From: Comamonas sp.
Lineage (GTDB): Bacteria > Pseudomonadota > Gammaproteobacteria > Burkholderiales > Burkholderiaceae_C
Reading direction: 5' to 3'
Assembly: GCA_028690035.1 (NCBI GenBank)
Contig: JAQVCA010000003.1
Span: 266,710-330,709 of the forward strand
Length of the DNA stretch: 64,000 nucleotides
The notes beneath the pieces were generated by a model. That model ran no database searches and was not told the DNA's origin. It worked only from the letters and a program-made list of their open reading frames with translations. A program made the position numbers and the translations under genes. Each line of letters opens with the position of its first letter. Position 1 is the first letter of the stretch. This document shows positions 1 to 7,454 of the stretch, piece after piece.

Positions 1-288
1 CAGGTGGAGCATGTCTCCGTCACCTTGGGTGATGGCCTGGGCTTTGATATTCGCTCCTTTGATCTGGCGGGCAACGAACAATGGATCGAAGTCAAAACCA
101 CCAGCTTTGCCAAGGACAGCCCATTTTTTGTCACTCGCAACGAGCTGCGCACTTCCCAGGCGCATGCCGACAAGTTCCACCTGTACCGCGTCTTTGAGTT
201 TCGCAAGCAGCCCAAATTCTTCGATTTGCCCGGCAGCATTGAGGCGCACTGCCTGCTCGATCCCGTGACGTACCGCGCTAGTTTTTGA
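1..288 (+). CDS. C-terminal part of a DUF3883-domain protein (5' end outside window)
   Basis: The frame is open from the first base, so the gene begins upstream and only about 95 C-terminal residues are visible. They carry the hallmarks of DUF3883: GFDIRSFD, WIEVKTT, FFVTRNEL and YRVFEF. The D...E-x-K arrangement resembles the core of PD-(D/E)xK nuclease-like folds. In known proteins this domain usually closes large helicase-like or ATPase proteins, often in accessory or defence loci; that role is an inference here because the N-terminal part is missing. The gene converges on comF with a short repeat between them. The apparent GTG at base 4 is only an internal codon. Confidence 0.75.
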   Translation, partial: QVEHVSVTLGDGLGFDIRSFDLAGNEQWIEVKTTSFAKDSPFFVTRNELRTSQAHADKFHLYRVFEFRKQPKFFDLPGSIEAHCLLDPVTYRASF

Positions 289-305
289 GGGTGGATGGTC
301 TCAGC

Positions 306-332
306 AAGCGCAAGCAGCTCTTTTATTAAGAG
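306..332 (-). repeat. Dispersed AGCTGCTnGCGCTT repeat, copy 1
   Basis: On the minus strand this reads AAGAGCTGCTTGCGCTT preceded by a small CTCTT/AAGAG hairpin. The same 27 bases occur without a mismatch at 53724-53750. It lies between the convergent DUF3883 gene and comF and ends just before the comF stop, so its hairpin may help end transcription. Confidence 0.7.
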
Positions 333-334
333 TT

Positions 335-1078
335 CTAAGGCGTGCGCGCCACGGCCAGTACGCTGATGTGCTGCGCGCCCGCTGCTTGCAGTGCGGTGCA
401 GGCGGCGCGCAAGGTGGCGCCGGTGGTGATGACATCGTCCACCACCAGCAGGCGCAGCCCGGCCAGATCGGCCCCGCTGCGCACGGTGAAGGCGCCGTGC
501 AGATTGCGCAGGCGCGCACTGCGCCCCAGGGTGCGTTGGGTGCGCTGGTGCTGGGGGCGCAGCAGCAGATCGGTGCGCGCATGCGGCCCGCCCTGGGGGT
601 GCTGCGCAAAATGGCGCGCCCAGTGCTGCGTCAGCTGCGCGGCCTGGTTGAAGCCGCGCTCGCGCAGGCGCTGGGGCGACAGGGGCAGGGGCAGCAGCAC
701 ATCGGCCTGCTGCAGGGCTTGGGCCAGGCGCGGGCTGGACAGCAGCCAGCGCGCCAGGTGGGCGGCCAGCGCGGGGTGTTGCTGCAGCTTCCAGCGTGCA
801 ATGAGGTCGGCCCAGGGGTAGCCGTAGTCCACCCACACATGGCAGTGCTGCCACGGTGGCGGCTGGCGCAGGCAGGCACCGCAGCGCGGTGGCGGTGGTT
901 CTGGCCACAGGCTTGCGGGCCAGGGCTGGCCGCAGCCGCTGCAGCGGGGCAGTTCGGGCGCAGGCGCAAAGCGTTGCATGCAGGCCGGGCACAGCGGGCC
1001 CCCCGGCCCCCAGCGGTGGCAGGCCAGGCATTGGCTGGGCAGGCGGTGCGATAGCCATGCGGCAAGGTTTGGCAGCAT
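335..1078 (-). CDS. comF: ComF family phosphoribosyltransferase-like protein
   Basis: A 247-residue protein of the ComF/GntX family, linked to DNA uptake and use in naturally competent bacteria. The N-terminus has the double zinc-ribbon cysteines (CLAC at 17-20, CPAC at 30-33, then CSGC near 46-49 and a further CGAC). The C-terminus has the type I phosphoribosyltransferase PRPP loop, LLVVDDVITTGAT. I start at the ATG at 1078 (MLPNLAAWL); the frame stays open further upstream but that stretch looks non-coding and would run into the divergent methyltransferase gene. The biochemical role of ComF is only partly known. Nothing nearby suggests a dedicated competence operon. Confidence 0.9.
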   Translation of the reverse strand: MLPNLAAWLSHRLPSQCLACHRWGPGGPLCPACMQRFAPAPELPRCSGCGQPWPASLWPEPPPPRCGACLRQPPPWQHCHVWVDYGYPWADLIARWKLQQHPALAAHLARWLLSSPRLAQALQQADVLLPLPLSPQRLRERGFNQAAQLTQHWARHFAQHPQGGPHARTDLLLRPQHQRTQRTLGRSARLRNLHGAFTVRSGADLAGLRLLVVDDVITTGATLRAACTALQAAGAQHISVLAVARTP

Positions 1079-1128
1079 CGAATCAATATACTGCGCGCGC
1101 CCCGTTGGGCTTGTTTTTTTGAGATTGC

Positions 1129-1983
1129 ATGACCGATTTTTTGCCCCCCACCATCGACCCGATTGCGGCCCAGCGCTGGCAGCGCAGCGCCCCGGCCACC
1201 ACGCCGTGGCTGCACGATGAAGTGGGCCAGCGCATGCAGCAGCGCCTGGACTGGATCGCCCAAAAACCACGCACCTGGTGCCACTGGCAGGCGGTGCGCG
1301 GTGGCCTGCACACCCATGCGCTGATTGCCCAGCGTTACCCCGAGGCCACCTGCCTGGTGGTGGAGCCATCGCCGCATATGCATGCCGTGGCGCAGCAGCA
1401 CTGGCGCCAGCCGTGGTGGCAGCGTTGGCGCGATGCGCCCGCCCAGGTGCTGGAGCAGGCCCCCGAGGGCAGTGCCGATCTGCTGTGGGGCAACATGCTG
1501 CTGCACACCCAGGCCGATCCGTTGGCGCTGCTGCGCCAGTGGCACAGTGCGCTGGCAGTGGAGGGCTGCCTGATGTTTTCCTGCCTGGGGCCCGACACGG
1601 TGCGCGAATTGCGCGCGCTGTACCAGCAGCTGGGCTGGCCTGCGCCCGGCCACGACCAAACCGATATGCACGATTGGGGCGATATGCTCATTCAGGCCGG
1701 GTTTGCCGATCCGGTGATGGATATGGAAACCATCACGTTGGGCTTTGCCAGTGCGCAGCGCTTGCTGGAGGAATTGCGTGGGCTGGGGCGCAATTTTCAC
1801 CCGCAGCGCTTTGCCGGGTTGCGTGGGCGCGGTTGGCTGGATCGGCTGCACGATGCGCTGCAGACCCATGCGCGTTTGCCGGATGGGCAGCTGGGTCTGC
1901 GCTTTGAAATTGTGTATGGTCACGCCTTCAAGGCCGCACCGCGGGGTGCGCGCCAGTGGAAAAAAAGCCGCGCCGACCGCTGA
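1129..1983 (+). CDS. BioC-like SAM-dependent methyltransferase with degenerate motif I
   Basis: A 284-residue class I methyltransferase-like protein. The middle resembles BioC (malonyl-ACP O-methyltransferase of biotin synthesis): the stretch MFSCLGPDTVRELRALY matches its FSTxGPxTLxELRxA signature, and an acidic residue (VVEPSPHM) follows beta-strand 2. The usual glycine-rich SAM motif I (xDxGxGxG) is not recognisable; the equivalent region reads WCHWQAVRGGLHTHAL. No other biotin gene is near. It is divergent from comF across 50 bases and followed by the SCO gene 31 bases downstream. Either it is a diverged BioC or a relative that has lost or changed SAM binding; I cannot decide. Confidence 0.7.
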   Translation: MTDFLPPTIDPIAAQRWQRSAPATTPWLHDEVGQRMQQRLDWIAQKPRTWCHWQAVRGGLHTHALIAQRYPEATCLVVEPSPHMHAVAQQHWRQPWWQRWRDAPAQVLEQAPEGSADLLWGNMLLHTQADPLALLRQWHSALAVEGCLMFSCLGPDTVRELRALYQQLGWPAPGHDQTDMHDWGDMLIQAGFADPVMDMETITLGFASAQRLLEELRGLGRNFHPQRFAGLRGRGWLDRLHDALQTHARLPDGQLGLRFEIVYGHAFKAAPRGARQWKKSRADR

Positions 1984-2014
1984 GGTGTGCGCCTGCGCGA
2001 GGGAGTCAAGAACG

Positions 2015-2617
2015 ATGACGATGCAACGCCGTACCGTCTGGCAAGCCGCTGCTGCCTGGGGGTTGTTGGGTTTGGTGGGCTGTGGCGCACAAGGCAGTGC
2101 CACATTTGCGGGCATGGACATGTCGGGCAGCCAGCAGGGCAAGGATGTCACCCCGCTGCGCGATGCCGATGGCCGCCCGCGCACCCTGGCCGATTTTGCG
2201 GGCAAGGTGGTGGTGGTGTTTTTTGGCTATGTGCAGTGCCCCGATGTCTGCCCCACCACGCTACAGGAGCTGGTTGAAGCCAAGGCCTTGCTGGGTGCGC
2301 AGGGCGATCGCCTGCAGGGGGTGTTCATCACCGTCGATCCCACGCGCGATACGCCGCAAGTGCTCAAGGCCTACACCCAGGCGTTTGCTGCCGACATGGT
2401 GGGCCTGACGGGCACGCCCGAAGAAATCGCCCAGGTGGCGCGCGACTTCAAGGTGTTTTACAAAAAAGTGCCGGGGAGCGATGAGGCCTCGTACACCATC
2501 GACCACTCGGCGGGCATGTACATGTACGACCCCCAAGGCAAGCTGCGCGTGTACCACCGCTACGGGCAGGGTGCCCAGGCGCTGGCGCAGGATGCCAAAA
2601 TTTTGCTGGCGCAGTAG
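2015..2617 (+). CDS. SCO1/SenC family copper chaperone lipoprotein
   Basis: A 200-residue thioredoxin-like SCO protein, which delivers copper to the CuA site of cytochrome c oxidase in the periplasm. It has a lipoprotein-type signal (hydrophobic run ending LLGLVGC), the metal-binding CPDVC motif, and the distal histidine in YTIDHSAGMYMYD. The start is the ATG at 2015, which has a GGGAG ribosome site 9 bases upstream; the longer open frame upstream lies inside the methyltransferase gene. No oxidase subunit genes are visible nearby. A strong terminator follows the stop codon. Confidence 0.92.
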   Translation: MTMQRRTVWQAAAAWGLLGLVGCGAQGSATFAGMDMSGSQQGKDVTPLRDADGRPRTLADFAGKVVVVFFGYVQCPDVCPTTLQELVEAKALLGAQGDRLQGVFITVDPTRDTPQVLKAYTQAFAADMVGLTGTPEEIAQVARDFKVFYKKVPGSDEASYTIDHSAGMYMYDPQGKLRVYHRYGQGAQALAQDAKILLAQ

Positions 2618-2663
2618 CCACCGCAGTCACCACCGCCAAGTGTGCGGCGCAGCGGCAAAAAGA

Positions 2664-2690
2664 AACCCGGCTGAAAGGCCGGGTTCTGTT
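2664..2690. terminator. Bidirectional rho-independent terminator between SCO gene and rpoH
   Basis: The stem AACCCGG / CCGGGTT (2664-2670 with 2679-2685) closes a short loop and is followed by CTGTTTT. On the other strand it is followed by TTTCTTTTTG. It can therefore stop both of the converging genes. Confidence 0.85.
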
Positions 2691-2733
2691 TTGGGAAGCA
2701 GGCAGCGCGCGCGGCGCACCGCTGCAAAAAAGC

Positions 2734-3675
2734 TTAGGCAAATTCGACCAGGGCTTTTTTCATCTTCTTCATGGCGGCCACTTCAATCTGGCGGATGCGC
2801 TCGGCGCTCACGCCGTATTCGGCGGCCAGTTCGTGCAGCGTCATGCCGCCCGAGCCATCGTCGTTGACCTGCAGCCAGCGCTGCTCGACGATGCGGCGGC
2901 TGCGCGCGTCCAGTCCCTCCAGGGCGTGGGTCAGGCCATCGCTGGCCAGCACGTCGCGCTGGTGCGATTCCAGGATGGCGGTGGGCTCGTGGCTGCGGTC
3001 GCTCAGGTAAGCGATGGGGCCAAAAGCGGCTTCCCCATCGTCGCTGGGGCTGGGGTCGAGCAGCACATCGCCACCGGACAGGCGCGCCTCCATTTCCATG
3101 ACCTCTTCGGGCTTGACGCCCAGCTTGCTGGCCATGGTGCCGATCTGCTCGGGCGTGAGGGTGTCGCGCAGGGTGGCGTCTTCGCCCATGGCCGCATCGG
3201 CCTGCATGCCTTGCTTCATGGAGCGCAGGTTGAAGAACAGCTTGCGCTGGGCTTTGGTGGTAGCCACCTTCACCATGCGCCAGTTCTTGATGATGTATTC
3301 GTGGATCTCGGCCTTGATCCAGTGCATGGCGTAACTGACCAGACGCACGCCCTGGTCGGGGTCAAAGCGTTTGACGGCTTTCATCAGGCCCACGTTGCCT
3401 TCCTGAATCAGGTCGCCGTGGGGCAGGCCGTAACCCAGATACTGGCGCGACAGCGAGATCACCAGCCGCAAGTGCGACAGGATCAGGCGGCCTGCGGCAT
3501 CCAGGTCGTTGTGGTCTTTGAGCTTGCGGGCGTACTCTTGCTCCTCTTCCAGAGTGAGCATGGGCATACGGTTGGCTGCACTGATGTAGGCATCCAGATT
3601 GCCCAAAGAAGGCAATACGGCCCAGGGATTGGTGGGTGCCAAGGTCGTTGCAGTGCAAGCAGGAGTGTGGTTCAT
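2734..3675 (-). CDS. rpoH: RNA polymerase heat-shock sigma factor RpoH (sigma-32)
   Basis: A 313-residue sigma factor. Region 2 includes the core-binding stretch GDLIQEGNVGLMKAVKRFDP; the RpoH box region reads TTKAQRKLFFNLR, diagnostic of sigma-32 and involved in DnaK/FtsH control. Region 4 ends with a helix-turn-helix (LHELAAEYGVSAERIRQIE). I chose ATG 3675 (MNHTPAC) because AAAGGA lies 8 bases upstream of it; the in-frame start seven codons earlier lacks such a site. A perfect CIRCE element lies 30 bases upstream, so HrcA probably represses this gene. It directs heat-shock genes, likely including hslVU in this window. Confidence 0.96.
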   Translation of the reverse strand: MNHTPACTATTLAPTNPWAVLPSLGNLDAYISAANRMPMLTLEEEQEYARKLKDHNDLDAAGRLILSHLRLVISLSRQYLGYGLPHGDLIQEGNVGLMKAVKRFDPDQGVRLVSYAMHWIKAEIHEYIIKNWRMVKVATTKAQRKLFFNLRSMKQGMQADAAMGEDATLRDTLTPEQIGTMASKLGVKPEEVMEMEARLSGGDVLLDPSPSDDGEAAFGPIAYLSDRSHEPTAILESHQRDVLASDGLTHALEGLDARSRRIVEQRWLQVNDDGSGGMTLHELAAEYGVSAERIRQIEVAAMKKMKKALVEFA

Positions 3676-3705
3676 CGCATTCGTCCTTTCATCCATTTCT
3701 GGATA

Positions 3706-3732
3706 TTAGCACTCGGTAGATGCGAGTGCTAA
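3706..3732. promoter_or_regulatory. CIRCE operator (HrcA site) upstream of rpoH
   Basis: The sequence is exactly TTAGCACTC-N9-GAGTGCTAA, the full CIRCE consensus with no mismatch. It sits 30 bases before the rpoH start codon. The repressor HrcA that binds CIRCE is encoded at 53912-54922. No groES/groEL genes lie here, so the operator can only serve rpoH. Confidence 0.95.
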
Positions 3733-3785
3733 GGCAGAAGTTCCCCGGGCTCAGGCGCTCAGGACGGTGGGCCGCTACGCGGGCA

Positions 3786-4706
3786 TCAGGCGGTGGGCAA
3801 GAAGCCTTCCACCGACAGGTAGCGCTCGCCCGTATCGTAGGCAAAGCCCAGCACCCGGCTGCCTGCAGGCAATTCGGGCAGCTTCTGGGCGATGGCCGCC
3901 AGCGTAGCACCCGAAGAAATCCCCACCAGCAAACCTTCTTCACGCGCCGCGCGGCGGGCGTATTCGCGGGCGTCTTCGGCCTCCACCTGAATGACGCCAT
4001 CGAGCAAGCCGGTATCCAGGTTTTTCGGGATAAAGCCAGCGCCAATGCCCTGGATGGCGTGCGGGCCAGGGTTGCCACCCGAAATCACAGGCGAATCCTT
4101 GGGCTCCACGGCAAACACCTTGAGCTGGGGGAACTTGGCTTTGAGCACCCGCGCCACGCCCGACAGATGCCCGCCGGTGCCCACGCCGGTGATGAGCGCA
4201 TCCAGCCCCTCGGGGAAGTCGGCCAAGATTTCTTGCGCCGTGGTCTGGGCGTGGATGTCGGCATTGGCCGGGTTCTCAAACTGCTGCGGAATCCAGGCGC
4301 CGGGCGTTTGCGCGGCCAGCTCTTCGGCGCGGGCGATGGCGCCTTTCATGCCTTTTTCGCGCGGCGTCAGGTCAAAGCTGGCACCGTAGGCCAGCATCAG
4401 GCGGCGGCGTTCGATGCTCATGCTGTCGGGCATCACCAGAATCAGCTTGTAGCCTTTGACGGCGGCCACCAGCGCCAGGCCGACGCCCGTATTGCCGCTG
4501 GTCGGCTCGATGATGGTGCCGCCGGGCTGGAGCTGGCCCGATTTTTCGGCGGCTTCGATCATGGCCAAGGCAATACGGTCTTTGATCGAACCGCCGGGGT
4601 TGCCGCGCTCGGACTTGACCCAAACGTTGGCTCCGGCACCCAACAGGCGGTTGATGCGGATGTGCGGCGTGTTGCCAATGCTGTGCAGAACGTTGTCGAA
4701 TTTCAT
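3786..4706 (-). CDS. cysK: O-acetylserine sulfhydrylase (cysteine synthase A)
   Basis: A 306-residue PLP-dependent enzyme that makes L-cysteine from O-acetylserine and sulfide. The PLP lysine is K42 in GGSIKDR, the substrate loop is TSGNT at 69-73, and the phosphate-binding glycine loop reads [10 protein letters not shown]. The start at 4706 ([14 protein letters not shown]) has AGGAGA five bases upstream; the longer open frame is not needed. Length and N-terminus fit CysK better than the thiosulfate-using CysM, but the two are close relatives and sequence alone does not fully separate them. It stands alone between rpoH and a methyltransferase gene. Confidence 0.9.
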   Translation of the reverse strand: MKFDNVLHSIGNTPHIRINRLLGAGANVWVKSERGNPGGSIKDRIALAMIEAAEKSGQLQPGGTIIEPTSGNTGVGLALVAAVKGYKLILVMPDSMSIERRRLMLAYGASFDLTPREKGMKGAIARAEELAAQTPGAWIPQQFENPANADIHAQTTAQEILADFPEGLDALITGVGTGGHLSGVARVLKAKFPQLKVFAVEPKDSPVISGGNPGPHAIQGIGAGFIPKNLDTGLLDGVIQVEAEDAREYARRAAREEGLLVGISSGATLAAIAQKLPELPAGSRVLGFAYDTGERYLSVEGFLPTA

Positions 4707-4796
4707 GGCGTCTCCTGGAACGGGAAGGTGAAAAAAGGGTGGGCCATTCTGGCCCAGTTGTTCTGTCTCAGGCACATATGGATATGCCGGACTTGA

Positions 4797-4853
4797 TACC
4801 AAATCAGCCTCTAGCGCCCGCCCAGTAAGCGCAAGCAGCTATTAAATTCATAG
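4797..4853 (-). repeat. Dispersed AGCTGCTnGCGCTT repeat, copy 2 (full length)
   Basis: Read on the minus strand: AATAGCTGCTTGCGCTT, then ACTGGGCGGGCGCTAGAGGC and TGATTT. This is one of the most complete copies and shows the second half of the unit (GCGCTAGAGGC). It fills most of the gap between cysK and the next gene. Confidence 0.75.
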
Positions 4854-5492
4854 TTACGGCTTGTACCCTGTCATCAAAAACAGCGGGTAACTGCGGTCGT
4901 TGCCGCGCTGCACGCGCAGGATGTCGGTGAACGCGATGTCTTGCAGGCCCGCCTGTTCGGCCAGCGCCTGCAGGGCCTGGGGGTCAAAGCCCAAATGCTG
5001 CACACCCTTGGCGGCGTTGTCGCCGTGAAAGCTGCCGTCCTCGGCGTACAAATCCACCAGCGCCACGCGCCCGCCCGGGTGCAGCGCATCGGCAAAGACG
5101 CGCAGCAGCGTGCCGATGTCGGCCACATGGTGCAGCGCCATGCAGCTCACAATCGCGTGGTAACGCCCGGGCAGGCCGCTGGCCACGGCATCACCCACCT
5201 GCAGGCGCAGATTGGGCACGTTTTTGTCCTGCAGCACCTGCAGCATGGCGGACGAGCTGTCCAACGCCGTCATCTGCGCCACGCGCGGCGCCAAGGCGGC
5301 GGCCAGCAGTCCGGTGCCCGCGCCAAAGTCGAGCACTTCCTCGTGTGCCGACCAGGGCAAATGCTCCAAGAAATACGCAGGCACCGCCGCCAGTTGTTGC
5401 GACATGGGGCGCTGGTCCCACTGGGCGGCAGCGGCGTCGAAGTGCGACCGCTGGGTCGCCGAAGAAGATGGGGGTGTGGTGGTGGAAGGCAT
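4854..5492 (-). CDS. Class I SAM-dependent methyltransferase (UbiE/Coq5-like fold)
   Basis: A protein of about 212 residues with a clear SAM-binding motif I (VLDFGAGTGLLAAALAPR), a motif II acidic turn (MTALDSSS), and the post-motif region MALHHVADIGTLLR followed by GGRVALVDLY. Substrate unknown. I start at the ATG at 5492 (MPSTTT); a TTG at 5516 is possible, and neither has a convincing ribosome site. The stop falls inside the repeat zone downstream. It may be co-transcribed with the broken HD-GYP gene upstream on the same strand (55 bases apart). Confidence 0.8.
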   Translation of the reverse strand: MPSTTTPPSSSATQRSHFDAAAAQWDQRPMSQQLAAVPAYFLEHLPWSAHEEVLDFGAGTGLLAAALAPRVAQMTALDSSSAMLQVLQDKNVPNLRLQVGDAVASGLPGRYHAIVSCMALHHVADIGTLLRVFADALHPGGRVALVDLYAEDGSFHGDNAAKGVQHLGFDPQALQALAEQAGLQDIAFTDILRVQRGNDRSYPLFLMTGYKP

Positions 5493-5547
5493 CAGCAAAA
5501 AGTCCAAGGTTCTCAAAAAAACGGTGCGGCTGTGGCGGGCCTATGGC

Positions 5548-6808
5548 CTATACCAGTACATCGAAATGGCGCTGCACCATGCCGGTCAGCAGCGCTCGCG
5601 TACCGGCCTCGTCCAGCCCCTGCAATTGTGCGTACAGCGTGGGAGCCAGCCGGGTAAAGGTGTCGAGCACGCTGGGGTCGAAGTGGCTGCCTCGGCCCTC
5701 GTGCAAGATGGCCATTACTTTGTCAAACGGCAGCGGCTCTTTGTAGGGGCGGCGCGAACTGAGGGCATCGAACACATCGGCCACGGCAAAAATGCGCGCC
5801 GACAGCGGGATGGCCTCGCCCACCAGGCCGCGCGGGTAACCGCTGCCGTCCCATTTTTCATGGTGGCCGCCGACCACATCGCGCGCGCCATCGAGCCAGC
5901 CCGCGCCGGTGACGATGTCTTCGCCCAGCGCCACGTGGGTACGCATGGTGGCCATTTCGGCATCGTCCAGACGCCCGGGCTTGAGCAAGATGCCATCGGG
6001 GATGCCGATCTTTCCCGCGTCGTGCAAAAAGCTGCCCGCAATCAGCGACTGCATGGCCGCGCCCTGCAAGCCCAGCGCCTCGGCGGTGCGGGCGGCCAGC
6101 CAGGCCACGCGGTAGTTGTGCGCGCCGGTGTCCGAGTCGCGCTTGGCAATGGCGCGGCCCAGCGCTTCCATCATGGCAATGTGCGATTCGAGTACCTGTT
6201 GCGCCTTGTGCTCGTTCTCTTTCACCAGGTGCACCACCACCGGGTAAATCACACCGCCGCACACCAGCGAGGCCAGGCACACCATCAGGCTGACGATGAA
6301 GGCGTCCGACAAAATTTGCTGGTTCTGCCATTCAGGGATGGTGCGCACACCCTCAAAGTAGCCGGTGATGGGGCCGGAGGGCGTCTCGCGCAGCGGCACA
6401 AACACGCGCAGCGCCCATTCACCCCCGGGCAGCGGCAGGCTCTCGTACGAGGACTGTTGATAGCGCGGCGTGCCGTGCTTGGGCAACCGCTGCTCCAGCG
6501 CATGGCCAGCGGGCGTGACCGATTCGGCCAGCTTGCGGCCATCGGCGCCGTAAATTTCCGCAATCTCGAACAGCCCCCCCCGTGAGCAGCCGCGCCGCCT
6601 GCTGTGCCTGGGCGCCAGCCTGGGGGCCATCCAGGCGCACACTGCCTTGCCCGGCCAGCACGCGGCGCGATTCCTCCTGGGCAAAGGCTACCACCTCTTG
6701 TTCGGCGTTTTCGCGCGAGACCAGCCACGCCAGCGGACTGGCGCAGGCGGCCATCACCAGCGTGACGCCAGCGATGCGCCGGGCGGTTTTGCGTTGAAAC
6801 GTTGGCAT
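5548..6808 (-). pseudogene. Membrane HD-GYP cyclic-di-GMP phosphodiesterase, frameshifted at a G8 tract
   Basis: Two overlapping minus-strand frames together make one protein of about 419 residues. The first, from ATG 6808 (MPTFQRKTARR), has a membrane segment and periplasmic region and runs to a tract of eight G at 6574-6581. The second frame continues with LFEIAEIYGADGRK, a second membrane segment (SLMVCLASLVCGGVIYPVVV) and a complete HD-GYP domain: HDAGKIGIPD, then HHEKWDGSGYPRG. Seven G instead of eight would join them exactly. So the gene is either phase-variable, inactive, or carries a base-calling error. The downstream domain keeps all its metal and GYP residues, which argues against long-standing decay. 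Confidence 0.82.
6574..6581. repeat. Homopolymer G8/C8 tract at the HD-GYP frameshift
   Basis: Eight C on the plus strand (eight G in the coding strand). The frame shifts here by one base; a G7 tract would restore a full-length reading frame. Such tracts are prone to slipped-strand copying and to sequencing error. Confidence 0.9.
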
Positions 6809-6902
6809 GCTTCGCTTTCTTGGAACAAGAGGGGCACTATGCCCACAGAAAATGAACGCTCCCTGAAGAGTGGCTGGGGCAGGCAATGCAATAATCGCCA
6901 CC

Positions 6903-7336
6903 GTGAAGCCCACCAGACCGCCGCTGGTGCAATTGTGGAAACACAGCACTGGAGGAACGTCCGGACTGCATAGGGCAGCGTAGCAGCTAACGGCTGTCCA
7001 CCGTGAGGTGAGGATCAGAGCAACAGAGACGAGTCAGGTCGTTTTCTCAGCCACCAAGGGTGTTCTATGGGGGGCCAGTGCAAGCTGGCGCCGGCTGGCG
7101 CAAGCCAGACGCTCAGGCGCAAGCCTGAAGCCCATAGCCGCACAAGGCGCGGAACGCGACTTGGGTGAAACGGGCAATCTCTACGCGCAGCAACACCAAG
7201 TAGGCACACGTTGACGGGGCCCCCGGAGTGTGCGGGTAGGTGGCATCGAGCCGGTGGGGCGACCCCCGGCCCAGAGTAATGGCGGTCACGCCCAGGCAAC
7301 TGGGTGCACAGAATCCGGCTTATCGGTGGGCTTCAC
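6903..7336 (+). ncRNA. rnpB: RNase P RNA (bacterial type A)
   Basis: The catalytic RNA of RNase P, which trims tRNA 5' leaders. The conserved cores are present: GAGGAACGTCCGGACTGC near 6952, AGAGTAATGGCGGTCACGCC near 7274, and ACAGAATCCGGCTTATCGG near 7309. The ends are set by the P1 helix: GTGAAGCCCACC at 6903-6914 pairs perfectly with GGTGGGCTTCAC at 7325-7336. A weak AATAAT -10 box at 6890-6895 fits a start near 6903. Confidence 0.97.
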
Positions 7337-7454
7337 ACTTTTCACAGGTTTTTTGGGTCGCATGGACGGGCGGCCCTTGGCGCCCGCTGTAGTGCAACAG
7401 CGTGTCACTGCGGTGGCAGCATTTGCACCCCGGCCCGGGTCAATAATCGCAGCC

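Noticed and set aside
1076..1128. TATACT box between comF and the BioC-like gene as a promoter
   Set aside because: On the plus strand no -35 lies at 16-18 bases; on the minus strand it is too close to the comF start codon.
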